Positions 44,611 to 53,538 of a stretch of DNA of 64,000 nucleotides are shown in pieces. The stretch is taken from contig JASXSV010000013.1 in the NCBI GenBank assembly GCA_030674915.1, forward strand, positions 1 to 64,000. The letters are read 5' to 3'. Numbering within the stretch: the first letter of the stretch is position 1; each line of letters opens with the position of its first letter. Below the pieces are notes generated by a model. It was not told where the DNA came from, did no database searches, and saw nothing but the letters and a program-made list of their open reading frames with translations. Made by a program: the position numbers and the translations under genes. This DNA comes from Candidatus Endonucleibacter bathymodioli (GTDB lineage Bacteria > Pseudomonadota > Gammaproteobacteria > Pseudomonadales > Endozoicomonadaceae).

Positions 44611-46653
44611 ATGAGTAGCATAATAAAATGGATATCTATGATAGTAGCAGGCATTGTGCTACTCCTAGTGATAGCTGCAATTCTGTTACCCAAGTTCATA
44701 GACCCCAACCATTACCGTGCTGAGATATCAAAACTGGTTTATGAAAAAACTGGCTTAACACTAAAGATCAATGGCTCTATTAGCTGGTCTCTATTTCCTT
44801 GGCTAGGCTTGGCCATAGAAAACCTGTCTATAGCAGGAATACAGCACAGCAAATTGGCTGAACTAGATAGCGCGGAAGTCAGTGTTAAGCTCCTGCCACT
44901 ACTCAGAAAAAAAGTAGAAATACAAACAGCCAGATTTACAGGCCTGGATCTGAACCTAATTCGCCACAAGGATGGTCACGGAAACTGGGAAGTTGGCTCG
45001 TCGAAAAAGCATCAGCCCAACAAGCACTCAGTAGCCAAAGACATCTCCTCGAATAAAACCAAAAAGACCCTCAACCTTAAACTTGATATAGCAAATATCG
45101 AAATCTCTGAACTCAATATTCGATATAACGACCAACAATCCGAGAACCTTTATCTTATCAACCTCACCAACTTGGTGACAGGAGCTATTGCAGACCAAAA
45201 ACCTTTTGACCTTAACCTCAACGGGCTAGTTTCCAGCAAGAAGCAGGATCTCAACTTTAAAGTCAGCATGCATGCCACGCTGACTATTAATCCCAAGGAT
45301 GGCATTTACTCTATTGATGACTTGGACTTCACTGCCCAACCTGACCTTACCGACAGTGAACAGATAAACTTGACAGGCAATCTACACATTCAACAGCAAC
45401 CCTTATTGGTAAAGGGACAGCTCAGCACTAGCTCTATTAATCCACAGAACTTCCTTACTCAAATACACATTAAACCACCCCTCATAGCAAACACCACCTC
45501 TTTCCAGCGATTGGCCGTTGAAAGCAATTTTGAAAGCGATGGTAAAAGTATAACCTTCCATACCCTCAACCTCGCTTTGGATGATTTCAATATCAAAGGC
45601 TCTCTCAATATAGCTAATAATAAGAAAAAAACTACGACCTTTGAATTTGTCGGCAATGATTTCAACCTAGACCACTACCTGCCAGCAGCAAGCACAAATA
45701 CAGACCAAACTCAGGAAGTAAAGAGCAACAAAAAGAGAGAACAACAGCCTATTACTGATGGAAAAGAGCCACCTTTGATCCCAGAAAACCTTCTGAAAGA
45801 TCTTGATATCAATGGTTCTGTGAGCCTAGCATCGCTGACCGTACAAAAAATGAAATTTGAGCGGCCTTCCATCACGCTAACTGCTGCGGCCGGACACTCA
45901 CAAATTAAATTGAAGTCAGAGTTCTACCAAGGATCCATTAACATGGATAGCCAAATGGATTTTAACACCCCAGGAACGCCGAAGCTTTCCAGCGCTGCTA
46001 CCTTCAAAAGTATCAACCTTCAAGCCATGGCCGAATCTATACCAACATTAAAAATCGTTCAAGGGGCAGTTAATGCCGACATAAAACTCAACACTCAAGG
46101 TCAAGTACAAAGTATATTGACTAAAAACCTCAACGGCACAGTCCGACTTTCCATTGACCAAGGAGCCTTTACTGAAGCCAATTTTGATAAAATAGTTTGT
46201 GAAAGTATTGCCCAAATACGCAAGAAAACACTACAGAAAAAAGAATGGGCAAAATCCACCCAATTTCAGGACCTCAGAGGCTCATTCATTATTCAAAATG
46301 GCGTAGCCAGCAACAAAGACCTCACTGCGACTCTTTCTAATCTAAACCTGAAAGGAGATGGTGTAATCAACCTAGTTGAGCAAACTCTTGATTACCATGT
46401 CGGACTTAATATTCGAGGTGATGGCGCGCCAGACAGTGACCCTGCCTGCCAGATTAATGCAGATTATATAGGCGTAACCTGGCCGATACGCTGCCAAGGT
46501 AAAATCGGTGCGCTAACCTGCGGTATAGATAGCGACAGGTTAGCCAACACCATTGTCGATCTGGCAAAAAAAGAAGCCCAGAAACGACTCAAGGAAGAGA
46601 TAAATAAAAATGCAGGGTCTTTAAAAAAGATCCTGAAAGGCTTTTTCAATTAG
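44611..46653 (+). CDS. AsmA family protein
   Basis: 680 residues with one N-terminal membrane anchor (about 4-26, IIKWISMIVAGIVLLLVIAAILL) and a long periplasmic part. The LPKFIDPNHYRAEISKLVYEKTGLTLKINGSISWSLFPWLGLAIENLSI start is the classic AsmA signature, and the C-terminal AsmA-like domain (LRGSFIIQNGVASNKDLTATLSNLNLKGDGVINLVEQTLDYHVGLNI) is complete. AsmA-type proteins form bridge-like grooves thought to move phospholipids to the outer membrane. A Lys/Glu-rich insert (about 372-395) separates the halves. E. coli AsmA is 617 residues. No clear Shine-Dalgarno before ATG 44611. Confidence 0.93.
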   Translation: MSSIIKWISMIVAGIVLLLVIAAILLPKFIDPNHYRAEISKLVYEKTGLTLKINGSISWSLFPWLGLAIENLSIAGIQHSKLAELDSAEVSVKLLPLLRKKVEIQTARFTGLDLNLIRHKDGHGNWEVGSSKKHQPNKHSVAKDISSNKTKKTLNLKLDIANIEISELNIRYNDQQSENLYLINLTNLVTGAIADQKPFDLNLNGLVSSKKQDLNFKVSMHATLTINPKDGIYSIDDLDFTAQPDLTDSEQINLTGNLHIQQQPLLVKGQLSTSSINPQNFLTQIHIKPPLIANTTSFQRLAVESNFESDGKSITFHTLNLALDDFNIKGSLNIANNKKKTTTFEFVGNDFNLDHYLPAASTNTDQTQEVKSNKKREQQPITDGKEPPLIPENLLKDLDINGSVSLASLTVQKMKFERPSITLTAAAGHSQIKLKSEFYQGSINMDSQMDFNTPGTPKLSSAATFKSINLQAMAESIPTLKIVQGAVNADIKLNTQGQVQSILTKNLNGTVRLSIDQGAFTEANFDKIVCESIAQIRKKTLQKKEWAKSTQFQDLRGSFIIQNGVASNKDLTATLSNLNLKGDGVINLVEQTLDYHVGLNIRGDGAPDSDPACQINADYIGVTWPIRCQGKIGALTCGIDSDRLANTIVDLAKKEAQKRLKEEINKNAGSLKKILKGFFN

Positions 46654-46672
46654 AGGCGGATCTAGTTTCAAC

Positions 46673-46794
46673 ATATATATCCGCTACCTTTGAAGGGGTG
46701 ATTAGGCGACAAGCAAGCGAATCCCATGAGCCTACACGTAGCAGGTAGGTGAATCAGCGAGATCAAAACCTCACCTATTCAAAGAAACTGGTGT
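46673..46794 (+). repeat. PIR copy, long form
   Basis: Left ATATCCGCTACCTTTGAAGG, interior TTAGGCGACAAGCAAGCGAA and CCCATGAGCC, right CTCACCTATTCAAAGAAACT. It supplies a GTG (46749) that falsely extends the next gene. Confidence 0.85.
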
Positions 46795-46895
46795 CTGGCT
46801 GCTTTTTTTACCTCAACAAGAATCAAGCGCAGACAAAACTTGCTACTCCTCTATTCCTGCGTTATACACTAAACTACAGCTGGCACTTTTTCCAT

Positions 46896-47633
46896 ATGAC
46901 TATTACTTGTTCGAACTGGGACAGAGAAAGCTGGATTTCTTCGGTTGAATATATTGCTCACTCGGTGAAAGTTCTCTCTGAATGCCTGGAAATTACTCCA
47001 AACAGCAAGATTCTAGATATTGGCTGCGGTCGCGCAGGAATTACCACTGCGCTAGCTGAAGCAAATAACGTAGAGACCCCTGTTGAAGGAATTGATATTT
47101 CTGACACTATTAGCGAAGCCCCCAACTGCAACAAAGTTAACCTATTTCAAATAGATGCTCTCTCCTACCTCAAGGGACAACCTGACAATCTATACCACGG
47201 CATCATCTTAAAGCAGATGCTTCACTGTGTTAGCACGGACATCAGGAAGCAGTTGTTGCAAGAAATCCATCGTTGCCTGAAGAAAAGTGCTCGCGCCCTA
47301 GTATTTTTAATGCCTCCAAAAATAACCATACCTATGTTTACTCAGGGCAAAGATACATTTCTACAGGAGCAACTTCATTTTCAGGATATCATCAACCTTG
47401 GGCAAGACTGTTTATTTGAAACCGATATCTCTGAGTTTTGTTTCAATGTTGAGATTAGCAAACAGCAATATTTTGACTTATTACGCCAACGTTTTATGTC
47501 TAACCTTCGTAATCTTTCTGATAGTGAAATTGAAAATGGAATTCTGGAGTTAGACCTCAACTACCCCACTGAAGTACTTAAATTTACAGACCTCCTGCAT
47601 ATTATTCATCTGATTAAAGTGGCACCAGCATAA
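46896..47633 (+). CDS. Class I SAM-dependent methyltransferase of unknown substrate
   Basis: 245 residues from ATG 46896 (MTITCSNWDRESWISSVEYIAHSV). Motif I is KILDIGCGRAGITTALAEA with an acidic residue after strand 2 (VEGIDIS), followed by QIDALSYL and KQMLHCVSTDIRKQLLQEIHRCLKKSARALVFLMP, so the Rossmann core is complete. The C-terminal helical part does not point to a substrate. A frame open to 46749 would start at GTG inside the palindromic repeat and add 49 unconserved residues. It stands between the AsmA gene and comF and has no obvious operon partners. Confidence 0.8.
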   Translation: MTITCSNWDRESWISSVEYIAHSVKVLSECLEITPNSKILDIGCGRAGITTALAEANNVETPVEGIDISDTISEAPNCNKVNLFQIDALSYLKGQPDNLYHGIILKQMLHCVSTDIRKQLLQEIHRCLKKSARALVFLMPPKITIPMFTQGKDTFLQEQLHFQDIINLGQDCLFETDISEFCFNVEISKQQYFDLLRQRFMSNLRNLSDSEIENGILELDLNYPTEVLKFTDLLHIIHLIKVAPA

Positions 47634-47680
47634 CAAACCAGTTGACCTGTCATGAACTAGAGCTACGGATGATGCCGGAA

Positions 47681-47752
47681 CATATCCGCCACCATTAAAG
47701 GTGTGAGACTGTTGACTGCTCTCACTTACTCCTTAAATGGTAACTGATATAA
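47681..47752 (-). repeat. PIR copy, short form
   Basis: About 70 bp: CCACCATTAAAGGTGTGAG, TGTTGACTGCTCTCACTTAC, CCTTAAATGGTAACTGATAT. Clean example of the internally deleted class, between two convergent genes. Confidence 0.85.
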
Positions 47753-47773
47753 TTAACGTGAAATTATGTAGTC

Positions 47774-48535
47774 TTAAGGTGTTCGGGCAAGGCACCAGAT
47801 ATCCACTTGTTGAATACCATTTCTTTTTAACTCTTTGCTAACTTCATTGGCAGTTTCTGCAGTAGTAACAACATCGTCAATAATTGCTACGTGCTTGTAA
47901 CAAATATTTTTCTCCACTGTAAACGCACCTTTTATATTTTTATGCCTGGCTCTAGCAGGCAAGGATTGCTGTGAGAGAGTGTCACGATGTTTTGTGACAA
48001 TTCCTGGCCTAAGCAAACAAGGTATATCCTCTGGCAGTAAGCTCGTGATGACTTTTGCCAATAGTAAGGACTGGTTAAAGCCTCGCACTCTTATTTTCTT
48101 TTTATGTAGCGGTATTGGAATAATGGCTTCGGGCCACGATTTTTCTAAGTAGTGTCTCATCAACACTTCCACTAGGGGATGCGTTATTGGTTCAATCAAC
48201 TCTAGATGCTGACCATACTTTATGTTTTTGATAACGTGGTTCATGGGATAACTATAGAGAAACGCACTCAAGCAACAATCAAAAGACGGTCTCTTTTTGA
48301 GGCACTGCGCACATAGCTCTGCCCTGGAATATGGCATAGGTAGGGCACACTGAAGGCACGGAGCACTCAACCGGGGTAAGCAACCAAGGCAATAGCTGCA
48401 CAATGGCATAGCTAATGAGGCGCAGCCCTTGCAAAGAAGGCAACGGCTTTGAACAAACGGGCTCATGAGACGGCGTCTAATCATGCCAAACCCAGCTTTA
48501 ATAACACGTATTTTGTTTTTTAAGTGCATTTTCAT
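47774..48535 (-). CDS. comF: ComF family phosphoribosyltransferase-like protein
   Basis: 253 residues. N-terminal zinc-ribbon-like cysteines (CLLCKGC, CSYC, CLQC, CAQC) are followed by a type I phosphoribosyltransferase fold: NHVIKNIKYGQHLELIEPI, IIPIPLHKKKIRVRGFNQSLLLAKVI and the PRPP loop VAIIDDVVTTAETANEVSKEL. ComF proteins are needed for DNA uptake in naturally competent bacteria such as Haemophilus and may act with PriA on incoming single strands. Divergent from bioB, the usual position in Pseudomonas-type genomes. Confidence 0.93.
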   Translation of the reverse strand: MKMHLKNKIRVIKAGFGMIRRRLMSPFVQSRCLLCKGCASLAMPLCSYCLGCLPRLSAPCLQCALPMPYSRAELCAQCLKKRPSFDCCLSAFLYSYPMNHVIKNIKYGQHLELIEPITHPLVEVLMRHYLEKSWPEAIIPIPLHKKKIRVRGFNQSLLLAKVITSLLPEDIPCLLRPGIVTKHRDTLSQQSLPARARHKNIKGAFTVEKNICYKHVAIIDDVVTTAETANEVSKELKRNGIQQVDIWCLARTP

Positions 48536-48542
48536 GATTCTG

Positions 48543-48575
48543 CTGTAAACTTATTTTGCTGTATTTAGTTGACGA
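48543..48575 (+). promoter_or_regulatory. Candidate BirA operator upstream of bioB
   Basis: CTGTAAACT, 15 bases, AGTTGACGA. Compared with the proteobacterial BirA consensus (TTGTAAACC, 14-16 bases, GGTTTACAA) the left half matches 7 of 9 and the right half 6 of 9 with correct spacing. It lies in the comF-bioB divergent region, eight bases upstream of the comF start, and birA with its DNA-binding domain is in the same window. Confidence 0.5.
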
Positions 48576-48620
48576 ATCCTTTGTTTATTGTCGCAATGGT
48601 CGGCCTTTTACAATAGCGAT

Positions 48621-48712
48621 ATATATACCCATTACGATTAAAGGTGTAAGTAGCAAGTGGTTGGGATGAGTAAGATCGCTCACTAACCACACCTCAAGGA
48701 GAATGGGTATAA
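48621..48712 (+). repeat. PIR copy, about 92 bp
   Basis: Left TATATACCCATTACGATTAA, interior GTAAGTAGCAAGTGG and GAGTAAGATCGCTCACTAACC, right CACCTCAAGGAGAATGGGTA. It ends 30 bp before bioB, between the candidate operator and the gene. Confidence 0.75.
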
Positions 48713-48742
48713 ACTCAAATACTTGAAAACGCAAGGACAAGT

Positions 48743-49813
48743 ATGATCCAAACGAACACGGTGACTACAAACATTCACAACAAGTGGACTCTTGACGAAG
48801 TTGAAACCCTTTTCAACAAGCCTCTTAATGACCTGCTACTCACCGCACAACAGGTTCACCGCGAGAATTTTTCTCCTAACGAGGTTCAGGTTAGTACTTT
48901 GTTGTCAATCAAGACAGGTGCTTGTCCAGAAGACTGCAAATATTGCCCTCAAAGTGGTCGCTACAATACTGGATTGGCTCGGGAAAAATTGATTGCAGTA
49001 GAGAAGGTTATTGAGCAAGCACGGCAGGCGAAAGCATCAGGAGCTACACGTTTTTGTATGGGCGCAGCCTGGAAAAATCCACCAGCTAGGGATATGCCTC
49101 ACCTTGTTGCTATGGTGAAAGAAGTCAAGTCATTAGGACTGGAAACCTGCATGACTCTAGGAATGCTCAACGCTGAACAGGCAGGCATCCTTGCTCATGC
49201 AGGCCTAGACTATTACAACCATAATCTTGATACCTCGCCGGAGTTCTATGATAGCATCGTGACAACCAGATCCTATACCGACCGATTAGACACATTATCA
49301 CATGTTCGTGCATCCGGTATGAAAATTTGCAGTGGCGGCATTGTCGGCCTTGGTGAGGCGATCAAAGACCGGGCAGGATTATTGCTACAGCTGGCAAATC
49401 TACCCACTCAACCAGAAAGCGTTCCTATAAACCGGTTAGTACGAGTGCCAGGTACTCCGCTAGAGTCAGTGGATGAAATTGATAGCTTTGAGTTCGTCAA
49501 AACCATTGCAGTAGCTAGAATTATGATGCCAAAATCCCATGTTAGATTATCTGCCGGGCGAGAAACCATGAGTGACGAACTACAAGCATTGGCATTTATG
49601 GCTGGAGCTAATTCGGTTTTCATGGGAGACAAGCTACTAACAACCGGAAATCCTGAGCATAGCCGAGACATACAATTGTTCAGTCGTCTTGGAATCAAAG
49701 CAGAGGTAATTAATGACGTGGAGTTGAATAATCATCACTTAAATCACCACCCCCTAAGAGACGAGGACAATGACCAGTATTACGACATCATGCCATCAGA
49801 GAAGGAAGCTTAA
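48743..49813 (+). CDS. bioB: Biotin synthase (radical SAM)
   Basis: Inserts sulfur into dethiobiotin, the last step of biotin synthesis. 356 residues. The radical-SAM cluster is C61-PED-C65-KY-C68; [53 protein letters not shown] and [34 protein letters not shown] (with the Arg ligand of the 2Fe-2S cluster) are present. ATG 48743 has an AAGGA ribosome site. First gene of the bioBFHCD operon; bioF starts three bases after its stop. Confidence 0.98.
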   Translation: MIQTNTVTTNIHNKWTLDEVETLFNKPLNDLLLTAQQVHRENFSPNEVQVSTLLSIKTGACPEDCKYCPQSGRYNTGLAREKLIAVEKVIEQARQAKASGATRFCMGAAWKNPPARDMPHLVAMVKEVKSLGLETCMTLGMLNAEQAGILAHAGLDYYNHNLDTSPEFYDSIVTTRSYTDRLDTLSHVRASGMKICSGGIVGLGEAIKDRAGLLLQLANLPTQPESVPINRLVRVPGTPLESVDEIDSFEFVKTIAVARIMMPKSHVRLSAGRETMSDELQALAFMAGANSVFMGDKLLTTGNPEHSRDIQLFSRLGIKAEVINDVELNNHHLNHHPLRDEDNDQYYDIMPSEKEA

Positions 49814-49815
49814 GC

Positions 49816-50994
49816 ATGACGGCCTTTGACCTTGCGCCAGCTCTACGCTCTCGCCAGAATCAAGGTCTTTACCGTTTTCGGAGAACGCTTTCTTCAGCAC
49901 AAAAGCCGGAAGTATGGATTGATGGCCACCGGTACTTGGCATTTTGTAGTAATAATTATTTGGGGTTGGCAGACCATCCTGATGTTGTCTCAGCTTTTAA
50001 AAAGGCAGCTAATAAGTACGGTGTTGGCGGTGGAGCTTCCCATTTAGTCGTAGGTCATAGCGAACCCCACCGTCTGCTAGAAGAAGAATTGGCAGAGTTT
50101 ACTGGTAGAGACAGAACGCTACTTTATGCTAATGGTTATATGGCTAATCTGGGAGTGATATCCGCACTTTTGGGCAAAAAGGATGGCGTCTTTTTAGATC
50201 GTTTGAACCATGCATCATTAGTAGATGCAGCCCTGTTATCCGCGGCTAGTTTTCAGCGTTACCGCCACTGCTACTGCCAAAACCTTGAAGAAAAACTACA
50301 AAAAAGTTCGGCATACCGCAAGCTTATTGTTACCGACGGGGTGTTTAGTATGGATGGTGATATTGCTCCTTTGGACAAACTCCCGGCAATAACCAAGCAG
50401 TATGATGCTTGGTTAATGGTTGATGATGCCCATGGATTCGGTGTACTAGGAGAAAATGGTGGAGGTGTTGCTGAACACTTTAACCTCTCCCAGCAAGAGC
50501 TGCCAGTTCTAATGGGAACACTGGGGAAGGCATTTGGTTGTTACGGTGCTTTTGTTGCGGGGAGTAATGAATTAATTGAAACTATGATTCAGTTTTCCCG
50601 CCCTTATATTTACACTACATCTATACCTCCCGCAGTAACAGAGGCGTCTCGTGCCAGTCTTAAATTAGTTAAAAGCGAGTATTGGCGACGAGATCATTTA
50701 AAAAAACTTATTAGTTATTTCCGTCAACATTGTCAGGCATCAGGTATTGAGCTAACGGCTTCTTCCACTCCCATCCAGCCACTGGTGGTAGGTTCTGCTA
50801 GCGTAGCAACGGCCATTAGTAACACTCTAGCAAGCAAAAATATTCTAATAACGGCCATTCGTCCTCCCACAGTTCCAACTGGAACATCACGGCTGCGCAT
50901 AGCCCTAAGTGCCTCACATACATTTGAGCATATTGATTATTTGCTTGAAATTCTAGGTAAGATTGCTGGACGTCATGCCATGAAGGGTACCTAA
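49816..50994 (+). CDS. bioF: 8-amino-7-oxononanoate synthase
   Basis: PLP enzyme condensing pimeloyl-ACP (or -CoA) with L-alanine. 392 residues; CSNNYLGLADHPDV, GVGGGASHLVVGHSEPHRLLEEELAEFTGRD, DGVFSMDGDIAPL, VDDAHGFGVLG and the PLP lysine in MGTLGKAFGCYGAFVAG are all present. ATG follows AAGGAAG at the end of bioB. bioH begins within a few bases of its stop. Confidence 0.97.
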   Translation: MTAFDLAPALRSRQNQGLYRFRRTLSSAQKPEVWIDGHRYLAFCSNNYLGLADHPDVVSAFKKAANKYGVGGGASHLVVGHSEPHRLLEEELAEFTGRDRTLLYANGYMANLGVISALLGKKDGVFLDRLNHASLVDAALLSAASFQRYRHCYCQNLEEKLQKSSAYRKLIVTDGVFSMDGDIAPLDKLPAITKQYDAWLMVDDAHGFGVLGENGGGVAEHFNLSQQELPVLMGTLGKAFGCYGAFVAGSNELIETMIQFSRPYIYTTSIPPAVTEASRASLKLVKSEYWRRDHLKKLISYFRQHCQASGIELTASSTPIQPLVVGSASVATAISNTLASKNILITAIRPPTVPTGTSRLRIALSASHTFEHIDYLLEILGKIAGRHAMKGT

Positions 50995-50996
50995 GC

Positions 50997-51743
50997 CTGA
51001 ACATTCCTCTGGTTATTATTAACGGCTGGGCTGCTCCTAGACAAGCTCTTGCCCCCATACTATCTAAGTTAAGTCCTATAGACGTAACGATTATTAACCC
51101 CTGTGATTTAGTAAGTGATTTAAAGCAAAGCTTGGGATATGAAGGTCTGGTGAAAACTCTCCACGAACGACTTCCTCAACAACCCTTTGTTCTGGCGGGG
51201 TGGTCTTATGGAGGTACTCTAGCTTGTGCTTATACAGCATTGCATCCCACACAAGTGAATTCACTGGTAACCATGGCTGCCACCCCATGCTTTGTACAAC
51301 GTTCTGATTGGCCCGAAGGTATGCATCAAAAAGTTTTTTCGAAATTTTTAGCTGATTTCCAGTCTCAGCCAAAGAAAACCCTAGAGCAATTTATGCTGCT
51401 TTGCATCATGAGCTGCCGCAACAAAAAAACTATTATGAACGCATTAACAAATACCTTTTTTAATGAACGAGACGATGTGTGCAACTTGTTATTTATTCTT
51501 AAATCAATGGGAACTACTGATATCAGACATTTAATCGGGGATATTCAGTGCCCTACAGTACACTTTTATGCACAAAAAGATGCCTTGGTTTCTGCTGCAA
51601 CGGCTGCAGCCATGGCTAGAGATTATCACCATCATCACATTCATATAATCAGTAGCGGGCATTCTTTTATTATTGAGTGCGCGGAGAGTATTGCAGAACA
51701 GTTAAGTAGCTTTTGTCTTCAGGGAGGAGGTGAAAACCAATGA
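50997..51743 (+). CDS. bioH: Pimeloyl-ACP methyl ester carboxylesterase (non-standard start)
   Basis: Alpha/beta hydrolase that removes the methyl group from pimeloyl-ACP methyl ester. Translation of the frame from 50997 gives NIPLVIINGWAAPRQALAPIL, the first strand and oxyanion loop of BioH, then FVLAGWSYGGTLA (nucleophile Ser), AQKDALV (Asp) and SGHSFI (His); 248 residues against 256 in E. coli. There is no in-frame ATG, GTG or TTG before 51132, and starting at 51132 would lose 45 residues including the oxyanion region. CTG at 50997, 11 bases after AAGG, or ATT at 51003 are the candidate starts; an upstream stop at 50958 limits the frame. ATGA overlap with bioC. Confidence 0.88.
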   Translation: MNIPLVIINGWAAPRQALAPILSKLSPIDVTIINPCDLVSDLKQSLGYEGLVKTLHERLPQQPFVLAGWSYGGTLACAYTALHPTQVNSLVTMAATPCFVQRSDWPEGMHQKVFSKFLADFQSQPKKTLEQFMLLCIMSCRNKKTIMNALTNTFFNERDDVCNLLFILKSMGTTDIRHLIGDIQCPTVHFYAQKDALVSAATAAAMARDYHHHHIHIISSGHSFIIECAESIAEQLSSFCLQGGGENQ

Positions 51744-52570
51744 ATTACGCTAAGAAATCCAACGGTAAGAAACCTTTAGTTACAAGTTTAGACCGTAGTT
51801 TCAAAAAAAGAGTCGCAAGCCACTTTAGCAGAGCAGCCACTTCTTATGACGATGTTGCTAGGCTGCAAAAACGGGTAGCTGCTAGCACAATGATGCTTTT
51901 GCCGTCATCGCAAATTCCTCTCACGATCCTTGACCTAGGATCCGGAACTGGTTGCCAGACTAACGTCCTTGCAAAACAATATCCTGGATCTTTGGTAGTA
52001 GGAACAGACTTGTCGTCAGGCATGGTTCAATATGCAAAGTCTAAATATAGTGAAGTTTGCAACAGTGTTTGGAGTATAGGGGATATAGAAAACATACCCT
52101 TTCAAAGTAGTTCTTTTAACCTTGTTTATTCTAGCTTAGCTATACAATGGTGTGACTTACAAACGGTAATTCAGCAGGTTAAACGAATTTTAAAGCCTAA
52201 AGGCACCTTTATATTTTCTACTCTGGCGGAGGGGTCTATATCAGAACTTCGTGCTGCTTGGCAGCTAGTTGATGAAGGCATACATATCAATTATTTCCCA
52301 TCATTCTTTGAGCAAAAAAAGTTACTAGAAAATGGATCTGTGCAACTAAAAGCTCTGCGATGCCAGCATGAAACTCTTTTTTATTCAGATACACTCACAC
52401 TACTTCGAGAACTAAAAGCTTTAGGCGTTAATGCGATCCGCTTACCCAGAAAAGGATTGATGAGTCGAAAAAAATTGAAAGCTCTATGCACTGCCTATGA
52501 AACATTTAGAGAAGACGCAGGCCTGCCACTCTCTTATAAGGTTATATATGGTAAGATTGGGCTCCTTTGA
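51740..52570 (+). CDS. bioC: Malonyl-ACP O-methyltransferase
   Basis: Methylates malonyl-ACP so that fatty-acid synthesis can build the pimeloyl chain. 276 residues; the N-terminal VASHFSRAATSYDDVARLQKRVA is the BioC signature, followed by motif I ILDLGSGTGCQTNVLA, VGTDLSSGMVQYAK, GDIENIPFQSSSFNLVYSSLAIQWC and IFSTLAEGSISELR. Overlaps bioH by four bases (ATGA) and has a strong GGAGG. Confidence 0.95.
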   Translation: MNYAKKSNGKKPLVTSLDRSFKKRVASHFSRAATSYDDVARLQKRVAASTMMLLPSSQIPLTILDLGSGTGCQTNVLAKQYPGSLVVGTDLSSGMVQYAKSKYSEVCNSVWSIGDIENIPFQSSSFNLVYSSLAIQWCDLQTVIQQVKRILKPKGTFIFSTLAEGSISELRAAWQLVDEGIHINYFPSFFEQKKLLENGSVQLKALRCQHETLFYSDTLTLLRELKALGVNAIRLPRKGLMSRKKLKALCTAYETFREDAGLPLSYKVIYGKIGLL

Positions 52571-52584
52571 ACTTGGTACATTAG

Positions 52585-53277
52585 GTGAATAAAAAAATAT
52601 ACTTTGTTACAGGGACAGATACTGATGTCGGTAAAACAATAGTCAGCTGTGGTTTACTTGAGGCCGCTAGACTCCAAGGATATAAAACGATAGGATTAAA
52701 GCCTGTATCTGCAGGATGCTACCAGACCAAAGACGGCCTTAAGAATAAAGATGCTTTAGCATTAATGGATGCCATGACTTGCAAACTGAGTTATGAACAA
52801 GTTAATCCTGTGTCTTTTAAACCACCGATTGCACCCCATATTGCAGCAAACCTTGCGGGTACAATTATATCGATTGAACAACTGGCAGACTTTTGTCGTG
52901 GAACACTACTGAACCCAGCAGAATTTATATTGATTGAAGGGGCCGGAGGCTGGAGAACTCCTTTAAACAACCATCAAATGTTATCAGATTTAGCTAAAGA
53001 ACTTAATACTCCTGTAGTTCTTGTGGTTGGAGTTAAGCTTGGTTGCTTGAATCATGCTTGTTTGACTGCTGAAGCCATCATTAGAGACGGCCTTAAATTG
53101 GCAGGCTGGGTTGCGAACTGTATCGAACCAGAGATGATGTGCTACGAAGATAATATTAAAACTCTTCGCTCCTTAATCCCTGCACCCTGCCTTGGCACGG
53201 TACCATATTTATCTGAGCTAGATAAAACATTGGTTGCGTCTTATTTTAATCTTGAGGGGATTAACAGCCGCAAATAA
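52585..53277 (+). CDS. bioD: Dethiobiotin synthetase
   Basis: ATP-dependent closure of the ureido ring from DAPA and CO2. 230 residues; P-loop GTDTDVGKT (10-18), GLKPVSAGC, KPPIAPHIAA and EGAGGWRTPLNN are diagnostic. The start is GTG 52585, 14 bases after bioC, with a weak ribosome site. Last gene of the biotin operon. A short hairpin ACACT-TCCTC-AGTGT follows at 53282-53296 without a plus-strand T-run. Confidence 0.96.
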   Translation: MNKKIYFVTGTDTDVGKTIVSCGLLEAARLQGYKTIGLKPVSAGCYQTKDGLKNKDALALMDAMTCKLSYEQVNPVSFKPPIAPHIAANLAGTIISIEQLADFCRGTLLNPAEFILIEGAGGWRTPLNNHQMLSDLAKELNTPVVLVVGVKLGCLNHACLTAEAIIRDGLKLAGWVANCIEPEMMCYEDNIKTLRSLIPAPCLGTVPYLSELDKTLVASYFNLEGINSRK

Positions 53278-53315
53278 AAAACACTTCCTCAGTGTATACT
53301 GCAAGTCACGCACAA

Positions 53316-53513
53316 TAATACCATATTATCTTGAAGGCGTGAGGTTGTTGACTACTTCTGAATAACAGAGCCGTACACAGTTGCCGCATACCGTTCAAAG
53401 CAGACCCCGGAGAAACTAGCACCGCTTGGTCTTGGCGATAAAATTCAGCGTAAAGACACAGAGAAAAGTATAAAGCTATTAACCTCTCTCACCATCAAAC
53501 GTAACATGTATAG
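53316..53513. repeat. PIR arms separated by about 115 bp
   Basis: Left arm and core CCATATTATCTTGAAGGCGT and GAGGTTGTTGACTACTTCTG (53330-53360); a right arm CTCTCACCATCAAACGTAAC ends at about 53513. Between them is sequence unlike other copies, so this is either an interrupted or two partial copies. Confidence 0.5.
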
Positions 53514-53538
53514 ATGTTACCGAAAACCTCAACAATCA

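Noticed and set aside
51132..51743. bioH starting at ATG 51132
   Set aside because: This would remove the first strand and oxyanion region that are plainly encoded upstream in the same frame.
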